Of a stretch of DNA of 64,000 bases, positions 55,443 through 64,000 are shown in pieces; position 1 is the first letter of the stretch; every line of letters begins with the position of its first letter. The stretch comes from Acanthosoma haemorrhoidale (taxonomy: Eukaryota; Arthropoda; Insecta; Hemiptera; Acanthosomatidae). The notes beneath the pieces are model-generated. The model was not told where the DNA came from, did no database searches, and saw only the letters and a list, made by a program, of their open reading frames with translations. Location: assembly GCA_930367205.1 (NCBI GenBank), contig OV884014.1, positions 114,335,768 to 114,399,767 of the forward strand. Reading direction: 5' to 3'. The position numbers and the translations under genes are program-made.

Positions 55443-55989
55443 AATTAAAAAAAAATCTATGCTTTCAAATTAGCAATTGTATGCAATTGACTATTGAGGA
55501 TAGTTTTGTATGAAAAGTTGACGGTCATATGGTCGAACAATCTCACTCTAATCTACGGAACTAGAACATTCTTAGCCAATGAAATAGGAACAATGAGAAA
55601 GTATAATAGAGAATACGCTTTCTTCTATAATTCCATTGCATTTATGAGAGTAAATTATTTAATTTCTGTGTTTTCTGACCCAGTTGAGCCGCCATTGCAG
55701 CTAGAACATAACCCCTTTATTAGTTATCCCTTGGCTAGGCATCAGAGTAGCAAGCAGCTTATACAAGTAATTCTCGAGAAGGATAAAGTTTCTGCTCTGT
55801 TATCAATGAACAGCTGTTGTAGGTGCCTTCGTGTAAGGCAGAAATATGCAGTACATGTCTGACATGTTCCCGGCTAACATGTCCCGCTTGTATGTAATAC
55901 CGCGTGAGCTACCGCTAGAGTTAAAAAAAAAAAAAAAATGATAACTTATGCAAATTGTAAAAGTTTAAATTGTATGTCTGTAAAAGATG
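55443..55989. other. DNA with an unassigned 122-codon frame
   Basis: The plus frame 55494-55862 has no domain I recognise. It sits in AT-rich DNA, with a poly-A run near 55924. I cannot tell whether it is real. Confidence 0.35.
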
Positions 55990-56672
55990 TTGCCGTGTTA
56001 GTCTCCGAGGAGGATTATAGGAATGAGTGGTGCAGTGCAATGACTGTGCTAGTGGATTAGGGTGGTGGATAGGTTACTATGGAATTTCACGAACTTGGAA
56101 GGGATGAGTTCAAGAATGTAAGGTATATTAAGATCGTTATGAAGGGTTCGTATCGTTTGTTGCTGACGTAATAAGGGGCGTTTATTATTGTTCTCAGGAC
56201 TTTTGATTGAAAGGATTGGATACGCTTGATGTTCGACATTTTTGCTGTCCCTCGTAGCTCTATTCCGTATGTCCAGATTGGCTTAAGTATAACGTTGTAA
56301 ATTAGTAATTGTTTTCTATTGAGAGATGGGATGGATGTCCTTAGAAATAGTCTGTACAGATGTTCAAAACGTCTGTTTAGTTCTTGTCTTTTTAGCCTCG
56401 TATGAGTTTAAGGTCAGCCGTTTGTCGAGATGGAAGCCTAAGTACCGTAATATCTCGGATACAGGAAGAGGAATGGAATTAAAAGAAACTAGTGGACAAC
56501 TCTTGCGACAGAGGGTAAAGGTAATGTGGGAACATTTTGCTTCGACTGTGATCCGCCATTGGTTGCACCATTGCTTGATCTCATCGAGGTGTTTTTGAAG
56601 GTTATGTGATGCTATATCAAGGTCTGAGTGGGATGACATGATTTCACTGCCCACTGCAAATGTGCCCAGGAA
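55990..56672 (-). mobile_element. LINE-A fragment reaching the RT region
   Basis: Minus-strand codons from 56654 down read SSHSDLDIASHNLQKHLDEI and QWCNQWRI (the region just after the FADD motif), then CSHITFTL, ILRYLGFHLDKRLT, and on to IELW- and PYILEL-type segments. The 3' UTR is cut off near 55990. Frames are broken. The catalytic DD is just outside the fragment. Confidence 0.86.
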
Positions 56673-57184
56673 GGTTTTTTAATAATTTTTTTTTTTTCTA
56701 CTAGCTTCTGTTGCCTTAGAACATGGAAGCATAGTGTGGATTATTTGCACCATTTATAAAAGCCATCACTTAGGGGTTATATGATCGATTTATTTACTTC
56801 AAAAAATTATGTCATCTTTTCTTAAAACGGAAAATCATAGACATCATCAATTATTATCGATTATCGTCAAATATTCAATATAATCAGAAACCAGGAGTAA
56901 AGTATTTGGCTTTAGTTATTTTAGTTTTTTTTTTTTTCATTTACAACATATTCGTTGAATAGGATAAAATTATATGCATATTATTAGATATATATATAGT
57001 AAATAATTATACTGGGTATTATTGTGTATCAGCTCGGCGTATTCAATATGGCAAAAAGTACTTTGAAGGGGATTACGAACACATGAGCTCTGCACATAAG
57101 TACTCGAATATTTTTGGTGAGCATCTCGGAAAACATTGAGAGGCTTTAGTGAAACCGAAAAAAAAAATATATATATATATATAT
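56673..57184. other. AT-rich DNA with (TA)n edge
   Basis: No recognised gene. The (AT)n tract at about 57166-57184 abuts the LTR-D start. Confidence 0.5.
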
Positions 57185-57688
57185 TGTAACCTACCTCATT
57201 TTTTACCATTTCTCTTTTTACTTTACTTAATCAATTTAACTTAACTAACTTGGCAGGTCCGTCATGAGATCATTAATTCAAATTGTTTTATGTCTTTGAC
57301 ATAGGAATTTATCCCGATTGAATCGCCCGATCTCAAGGCTAATGTTGTGGTTATTAATAAATTGAGAAACTAGGAATTGTGAAATATATTCAAATAAAAT
57401 GGTTATGACAAATAATCATAATTAACATATAGTACTGACAAAAAGTATAAAAAAATATTCAATTCCTTTTTAAATTAGGATAGTTACTACTAATTACAAA
57501 ACATGAATTTGAGCTCAATTTCTTTTAATGGATCCATAATAAAAACAATATTAATATCACCCAATCGATGATAACCGTATGGTAACCGCCAATTTATTAT
57601 CTCATCCCCACTCCTAGGAGCATAAGGGAAAATGCTTACCAGATGTGAGGGTTCCTGGTCTATATTCTCAAATATCATGAATGTTACA
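57185..57688 (-). mobile_element. Solo LTR, family LTR-D, inside (TA)n
   Basis: Begins TGTAACCTACCTC and ends CATGAATGTTACA (TGTAAC/GTTACA ends). It lies between (AT)n tracts on both sides, so the target was a TA microsatellite and the duplication is not resolvable. About 504 bp, with no internal genes. The orientation is taken from comparison with 50413-51058 and is arbitrary. Confidence 0.85.
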
Positions 57689-58017
57689 ATATATATATAT
57701 ATGAGGAATCCAGCACGAATGAATCTTTTCTTTTATAACCTCTCGCAGTGAATAAATTCAGTCGATTAATGTATAATGTACATCAATATCTTTTATACAA
57801 CCACGGCTGCAAGCTGAAGGTGAGCCTCATCACCTAGTGAGTGTATGTGTATTGGACTTATTAACAACAATTTGAAAGTATTATATTTTATTCACTCCTC
57901 CGAATGCAGCACAAGAAGACGCTGTAATTCCAAATTTATTTATTTATTTTTGTCATTGTATATATATTATCAATAAAAAGGTTTTGAAAGAAAAAAAAAT
58001 TTTGTACAATGCAAATC
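57689..58017. other. Intergenic DNA, no gene seen
   Basis: Starts with the right half of the (TA)n tract; nothing else is recognised. Confidence 0.5.
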
Positions 58018-58128
58018 ACTATTTGTATAAAATGTAGCCAAGCTACAGGAAATATAATGAAGCAATTCTAAATAAAATTTATATTTTGTAACTTATATTA
58101 ATTTTGTAACAAGGGGATATGGAAAAAA
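58018..58128 (+). mobile_element. LINE-E-related 3' tail
   Basis: Carries the hairpin TGTAGC-CAA-GCTACA at 58033-58047, GGAAATATAA, then TTTTGTAACAAGGGG and ATATGG with an A-run. The tail wording agrees with the copy at 58885-59495, so these two form a sub-group. Confidence 0.75.
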
Positions 58129-58884
58129 AAATAAACTACAATCAATTATTTAAGTTTTCTCGAAAACTTGTTTTCCAATTTTAAGTCATAATATGAAAAT
58201 TAACGTTTTAATATATATATTATTTTATATTAATAATTGTGTAATTTATACCAGGATTGAAATACCAAATGAAATTAAAAGTAACATTTAAACGAGCTGT
58301 GTGATACAAAGATTAAAGCATACAGATAAATATAAGCCGGTCAGAAATGCTAACCGGTCGTTTTAATATTCCTTGTCACTGTGACCAATTATTGTTTCAA
58401 TTTCGCTAATTGGAATGTCCTGTTCCGGTTTTGAATAAGTTATTTGGTCACGGCCCTTGTAACCTAGTTAAATCTAATTCATTTGTCTTTGTTAAATCCA
58501 ATAAACTACTGCGATTTTCACTTATCTATATAACGTGTGTAGGTTTTTATGAAATTTGTTATTATTAAACAGTTAAATTTTTCAACTTTACTCGTACCCT
58601 TTAACTACATGCCTCGCCATTCCTTTAAATCTTCGCATTTCTTATGCATAGTTCTTTATCCAGCATATCTTCGTGTAGATCAGCTATCACCTCCTGTTCT
58701 CCTCAGCAGTTCTATCTGTACTGGTGTCAAAGCCGGTTGAGCTAAACTATAATGTGACCGTACTACAGGAGTCGCAGGACTCAATGACTCTAAATCGATA
58801 TAGAGAAGTATATGATTGGCGTGGGTAAGTTTAAAGTGAAAAGCATATAGTTTGGGCATCTCCATTGCTCTGCCCATTTTCGTA
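58129..58884. other. AT-rich DNA with an unassigned minus frame
   Basis: A 65-codon minus frame at 58680-58877 reads plausibly but matches no domain I know. Nothing else. Confidence 0.4.
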
Positions 58885-59495
58885 ACAAACTTCTAATAAG
58901 TACCCCGCCCTTGCTAACTTCACCTAACCTGTCGCTTCGTCTCAAACTGATGATCTATAAATGTGCCCCGCTATTAACCCACTTGACTGACAATACAGCT
59001 AAATGTCTCCAACAAGTTCAGAATGGGATCATGAGAAAAGTGGTCTGACATACCTCTCTCGAGAGGTTAAAGAACGCCGACCTGTACCCGTTGCTTGGTC
59101 TTCCATCGGTGGGTGAGTTCATACACCGGAGACACATCAAGTTTTTTTACTCGTTGCAGCACCTCACAAACCCAGTGTTTAACACTATTACCCCACCACC
59201 CCTCCGGCATTGATACTGTCGGGGAAAATTAGGTTAAGATTTAGTTTATGTTGTTATTGTTAAATTTAAGTTAGTTTTAAGTCTGTGATAAATAAATTGA
59301 GCCCCATCACTTTTAAAGATGTTCAATAAATTAATTAGTATAATTTGCATCAATATACTTTCGTACGAGCTCAAATAGCAATGGAGGATAATCAGAAATT
59401 GTATAAAATTTAGGAAAAATAATGGACCTATTGTAAATATATTCATTCTAATCTATATTGAATTATGTAATAATTTTGTAACAAGGGGTTATGAA
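58885..59495 (+). mobile_element. LINE-E fragment with longer ORF2 C-terminus
   Basis: From about 58905 the codons read RLKLMIYKCAPLLTH, then CLQQVQNGIMRKVV and a stop, then LERLKNADLYPLLGLPSVG and EFIHRRHIKFFYSLQH with NTITPPPLRH. This follows the order of Jockey-type RT C-termini (K..IYK...P...Y, LQ..QN, LP.....I). The 3' UTR ends AACAAGGGGTTATGAAAAAAA. Frameshifts and stops are present. Confidence 0.82.
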
Positions 59496-60180
59496 AAAAA
59501 TTCACGTAAAGGTGCCGTAGTCAGAATCGATCAGGAACGCTTAAGGCCAGCAGTTCAGTCTCGGACACACTTGGCATAATGGATTGTTATCTGCTTTTAT
59601 TATAATGCATTTATGTTACAGTTATATTGTATATTGTGATTTATTTATGTACCTATTATATTTGTATGATATATTTTTAATGTGCATGAGATTGATATGA
59701 TGTGCAGTATTATGAACTCAGTGAACAGTCAGTATATATATGCTCCAAAGCAAGCGTCCTCTTGCGGAGCACCCTGAACGACAAACGGACCGGCTCATCC
59801 AGGTCATCCAGGTCGCACAACTTATTAAACAGTAATCCCATATATCTAAACATTGCCTATTCCTATCCCGATCCGGCAATCCTATCTTTGATGCCCAATC
59901 TCCCAAATATATAAATATATATATATCATTTTTTTTTTTTTTTTGGCACTTGATAATAAAATAATGTAATCTGGCTGAAAGCGCTTGTGAGCTAAATAAA
60001 CATAATTTTTGAGTAATGGATTTTCATGTCGATCCTTTCAATGTAACACACCTACGAACATGGTTTAGGATGGCAACACGCTTTTGTCTGATAATCTCTT
60101 CACTTCCCCCTTCAATCAAAACAGTGAAAGGTCGGAAATATCTTTCAGATAAAACTACAACGTATATTTATAAATATCAT
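59496..60180. other. AT-rich DNA, no recognised gene
   Basis: Small frames of 60-74 codons on both strands overlap and lack known motifs. A (TA)n and a T-run lie near 59900-59943. Confidence 0.45.
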
Positions 60181-60282
60181 TGTCGGGTCAAAATTGTCGA
60201 ATATCCCCGAAGTGGGGAGGAGACGACCACCGTGGGCTAGGGTCGCTACAACCTCTAGCCGCCGACCTCAGATCTTAGAAGG

Positions 60283-60548
60283 TGTGCCCCGACTATGTTC
60301 AGGAGAAGAGGAACAGGGTAGGTAAGTAGTTTATGTGGTCTTGGAATGACGAATTCACACTCGGTGGCCAAGGGTAGGTGAAAACAGTCCGGATCCCAAA
60401 GGCGAGTGTGAACCGGAGAGAAGCAGACTGGATTACCGTGGGAGACGCTGCTAGGTAAGTTTGTAGGGCCACGACAACCGTCGTCCGCGAGGAAGAGGTC
60501 TCTCCCAAGGAGGTGCTAGTTTTAGCGAGACGAAGGCAGAGATTCCCC
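60283..60548 (+). mobile_element. LTR-B subtype 1 fragment joined to LINE-A
   Basis: TGCCCCGACTATGTTCAGG to GAGACGAAGGCAGAGATTCCC matches the 2005-2285 part of the LTR at 1875, with small deletions. At 60549 it passes directly into LINE-A sequence. Confidence 0.83.
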
Positions 60549-60936
60549 TCACTCATCCCTATAATCCTCCTCGGAGACGAAAAAGGCAGTGGCCTCGTGA
60601 CCTGCTATAAATGCGTGACGGTGAGAGTCCTGGCAATGGCCAGTTTCTCCAATCATGTCCTGAGCGTGTGTGTCTCTCGTGGTCTTGGTCAGCCTCCACT
60701 GGCTCTTATTAAGTGACGCGACTGATGGAGGAGCTGATGGGGGACTTCCCAAGACTCCGCTTCCTCTTTCGCATGCGATGGAGGTGACAACCATGTTGAT
60801 TTGGGAGGCCTCGGGCTGTTTTTAAATACTGTACGAATGATCGAGGGAATGAAAATTGTAAATATGGTATGAATGAAAATATTTATCACAATTACTTATT
60901 GCCCAATGAGGCAGATTGTAATTGTATCTTAATACA
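60549..60936 (+). mobile_element. LINE-A 3' UTR fragment joined to LTR-B
   Basis: Begins CACTCATCCCTATAATCC, almost the same truncation point as the copy at 14214, and runs to CTTAATACAGCTGATTATTA. No RT codons remain. Confidence 0.86.
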
Positions 60937-62149
60937 GCTGATTATTATAAATACAAATAGGTCTTGCAGTTATTTATGCTGGGATTATTGTATCCCTCAC
61001 CTCCTTCGACACGATAGCAAGTTTTATCCACTGCCATTACTGGACAGAAGTAAAGATCGTCCTTGGGCCTTTCTGGGTCATGGGGCCAGAGCTGTTAAAG
61101 CCTTTGTCTCTTTCTGAGTCGGCACTGCAAAGATTGCAATCTCCAGATCCACTGCTGCCTTTATCGCTTCCTAGGGAAATAACACTCCTATAAATTTCAA
61201 ACTGTAAAGGATTTCAGCCGGATATAAAATTTCCAAATAGCCTTTGAGAAAGAAAAACGAACCAGTTCGCTACAGAACATATCACTGCAGCCATCTTAGG
61301 TTTTTTTAATATTATTTATTCCAGAAATACGCATTTTTTTTATCCCTTCCGTATCGCAACTATCAGCCACAACGGTAAATATATATAAACATGTTATTGA
61401 TAAAAGCAACTCAGGAAGAGTTCATACTGGAGGAGTGACGGGGTAAGACGGACAGAGACCGTAAATGAGAGGTTGAGGGATGAACCCCGGATCAGTTTTC
61501 AACAGAGTTCAAACCTGCTTGATTCTATCTCAACGAGTTAGTTGTTTGTTCCATAGTTTGGTCTAAGTGTTAACCTCCCTGTTGTCATACCTAATACCTG
61601 GGCGAGGTGGTCGAGAGATCTAGGTCACACTACCTGAACAAATACTCGAGTTGGCATTGTCATCTACGGTCAACTCGTGTGGTGCAGGAGCTTCTTGTCC
61701 AATATTCACTACTTATCATTTATTTTATTTATCACTGATAAAGTGGTTGGAGCGATAACAAATACATAAAAACGAACGCATACAGTGAAAAATGAATCGA
61801 TAGACGGTCCATTGTACGCTTCGCTCGAGTATAGAAGGAAAAATTTGTGTAGCGAAGAATAAATAAAATAAATATACACGTATAATTAATTGGCTCGGAA
61901 CGTTTTTACTCAATTCGAGAACTAAATGAAATTTTCTCAATCTAAAACAATTATTGAAATTTTGATAAATATTAACAACTGACGTTTACAAACTCATCGC
62001 GAAAGCACTCTCATCGTAAATTCGTAATCTATATTAAAGTCTTGCTTGCAACTTTTCCGAACCCGGTTTACAATTTAATCTATATCAAAGTAATTAGTTG
62101 ACGTATAAACAAATTGTCTATACTTACCAACTATAATTGCATTATCTGA
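60937..62149. other. Intergenic DNA, no recognised gene
   Basis: GCGAGGTGGTCGAGAGATCT at 61602-61621 resembles a Pol III A box, but no B box at the right distance and no clover-leaf was found. No coding frame is recognised. Confidence 0.4.
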
Positions 62150-63485
62150 ACGACGTACTTTCCTCCCGTCTGGAAACATCCCATTATTGTCCTATTCGCC
62201 AAACCCGGTAAAACACCCAATGACGCCTCATCTTACCGTCTAATTAGCCTACTCAGTATCCTCTCAAAAATATTTGAAAAACTCCTACTAAAACGTCTAC
62301 TTCCAATTGTTGAATCCAAAAACCTTTTTCCCACACACCAGTTTGGTTTCCGCCAACGACATTCCACTGCTCAACAAGGCCTTCGCGTTGTTGATCACAT
62401 CTCCTCAGCCCTTGAAACCAAAAAGTATTGCACTGCTGCCTTTCTCGATATAGCTCAAGCTTTTTGACAGGGTCTGGCACGCAGGTTTACTCTACAAGCT
62501 CAAAAGATATTTACCCCAGACCCTTTTCCTAATCCTACAGTCCTACCTTTCAAACCGCTTCTTCCAAGTCCGCTGTGGCTTACAATATTTTAACTACTAT
62601 CCCATACAAGCAGGAGTTTCACAGGGCAGCGTCCTGTCTCCCATTCTCTATAATCTATACACCGCTGATATCACCTCTACCACCTATACCTTCTTGGCCA
62701 CATTTTGATGCAACCAATGGAGAATCAAAGTTAATGAAGCAAAATGTTCCCACATTAACTTTACCCTCAGTCGCAAGTCTTGTACATTACATTTTTTTTT
62801 AATTCCATTCCTCTTTCTGTATCCCAGACATACCTTACTGTAGGCTTCCATCTCGACAAAAGACTCACATGGAACCCACACACGAAGCTAAAAAGACAAG
62901 AACTAAACAGGCACTTCGGACAACTTCAAAGGACATCCTATCTCTCGATAGAAAATAAATTACTAATCTACAAAGCTATACCTAAACCAATCTGGACATA
63001 CGGAATAGAGCTATGGGGGACAGCAAAAAAGTCGAACATCAAGCGCATCCAATCCTGACAACAATAGTAAATGCCCCTTGTTACGTCAGCAACAAAACCC
63101 TTCATAACGATCTTAATATACCTTACATTCTTAAACTCATCCCTTTCCAGTTGATGAAATTCCATAGTGACCTATCAAACCACACTAGTCCCCTAGCACA
63201 GTCATTGCACTGCACCACTCATCCCATTAATCCTCCTCGGAGACTAAAACGTGAGAAAAATAAATACGTGACAGTGGGAGTCCTGTTAATGGCCAGTTTC
63301 TCTCATCGTGTCCTGAGCGTATGTGGCTCTCACGCTCTTCGTCAGCCTCCACTGGCTCGTATCCGGTGACGCGGCTGACGGAAGAGCGTAGGGGACTTCC
63401 CAAGATTCCGCTTATGAATGATATCCTGTATCACAATTACTTATTTCCCAATGACGCAGATTGTAATTTTATCATAATAATGTTG
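62150..63485 (+). mobile_element. Longest LINE-A copy, RT domain to 3' end
   Basis: From 62150 the frame reads YFPPVWKHPIIVLFAKPGK, SYRLISLLS, HQFGFRQRHSTAQQ and FLDIAQAF (RT motif A, whose catalytic Asp follows). A one-base insertion in the T-run at about 62461-62466 shifts the frame at this Asp; the other frame continues DRVWHAGLLYKLKRY, AGVSQGSVLSPILYNL (motif B) and TFLATF. The catalytic DD segment is then deleted, and codons resume at QWRIKVNEAKC (about 62715). GFHLDKRLTWNPHTK, IELWGT and HNDLNIPYILKLI follow, then the 3' UTR to CATAATAATGTTGTTG. RT and endonuclease together are needed for retrotransposition; this copy lacks the endonuclease and the DD motif. Confidence 0.92.
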
Positions 63486-64000
63486 TTGTAGTGAATACTT
63501 ACTACCGAAACGCCAGATGCTTTACACTAAATCTTTACGGAATAAAATTTTATCCCATCAGATTCAAGTTACAAGCATAGATTCCACTAGACACAGTATT
63601 TGGCTGTTATGTCAGTTTAGACATAATAACCCCTTATTAGGCTAAAAAAAAAAAATTTGAAATGTAATATATTTTTGAGAACCGGCTATATTAATAAATC
63701 TCATTTTAATACATTTTGAGATGTTTCTGATTAGTAGAACATTTTGAGAAGTTCTTCGGTGATTAGTAGTTTTGCTTAGCTTCGAGACCGACCGAAGTTA
63801 TTTAATTCCCTTCCTGTTACGCGTCCTCTTCGAATTCATTTACACATTTATTTCTAGATGAAAAACCAATAAAACATGGTTCATTTTTGCAATAAAAAAT
63901 TATATATTGTGAATTTAAAAAAAAGTTATCATTGTAAGTTACCAGTTATGTTGAAAAAATCATGTATTCTTGAATCTACATGTAGAGGCATACAAGTAGC
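63486..64000. other. AT-rich DNA to window end
   Basis: No recognised gene or element. Confidence 0.5.

Noticed and set aside
55494..55862. 122-codon plus-strand frame as a host gene
   Set aside because: No domain recognised and no supporting signals; kept only as an unassigned frame.
61601..61690. tRNA-Leu or tRNA-Ser-like sequence
   Set aside because: Only the A-box-like part fits; a T-arm and a 7-bp acceptor stem could not be found.

Overview
The window looks like repeat-dense, AT-rich nuclear DNA of an animal, most likely an arthropod. The clues are Jockey-type LINEs, mariner and Tc1 transposase relics, Gypsy-like LTR elements, many (TA)n and poly-A/T tracts, and the lack of any compact gene arrangement. 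The species cannot be fixed from the sequence; a copepod or other crustacean is only a guess. No convincing host protein-coding gene, tRNA, rRNA or CRISPR array was found. Nearly every recognisable protein fragment belongs to a transposable element, and none of these elements has an intact autonomous set of genes.

Main families (names are local to this annotation). LINE-A is a Jockey-type element with about 17 fragments, nearly all 5'-truncated, sharing an ORF2 C-terminus and a GC-richer 3' UTR that ends in AATAAAG plus TTGTTG- or TAATAA-like tails. LINE-E/F is a second group: its ORF2 C-terminus carries an RRRH..FF..L motif, and its 3' UTR ends in a small hairpin and an AAGGGGCTATGAA plus poly-A tail. 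LTR-B is a family of mostly solo LTRs (TGTCGGG...CTACA, 5-bp target duplications) in three subtypes. LTR-D is a second solo LTR. There are two Gypsy-like remnants: one is a deletion derivative with two nearly identical LTRs at 42.7-43.8 kb, the other is an integrase-LTR-primer-binding-site-gag arrangement at 48.0-48.8 kb. Three mariner relics and one Tc1 relic complete the set.

Layout. 0-9 kb: LTR-B copies at 1.9, 4.3 and 7.8 kb (the last two with perfect target duplications), a LINE RT scrap, and two LINE-A tails. 9-20 kb: LINE-A copies, an LTR-B/LINE-A chimera at 13.4-14.6 kb, a 28-bp satellite at 16 kb, a LINE-A tail between 170-200-bp direct repeats at 17.7-18.6 kb, and another LTR-B. 20-28 kb: mariner relics and a LINE endonuclease fragment. 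28-36 kb: a diverged inverted repeat (28.8/31.8 kb), LINE-E/F tails, and the left arm of a very similar 1.1-kb inverted duplication (34.5 kb, partner at 45.4-46.6 kb). 35.7-38.8 kb: a Tc1 relic split around three 514-bp tandem units and followed by four 163-bp units. 40-50 kb: LINE-F, the Gypsy remnants and dense LINE-A. 50-64 kb: LTR-D pair, LTR-B and LINE-A chimeras, LINE-E tails, and the longest LINE-A copy (62.1-63.5 kb).

The genes do not work together as a host pathway. The interest lies in how the elements nest, recombine and expand: recurrent LTR-B/LINE-A junctions, LTR elements sitting in (TA)n tracts, possible 3' transduction, and recent tandem and inverted duplications.
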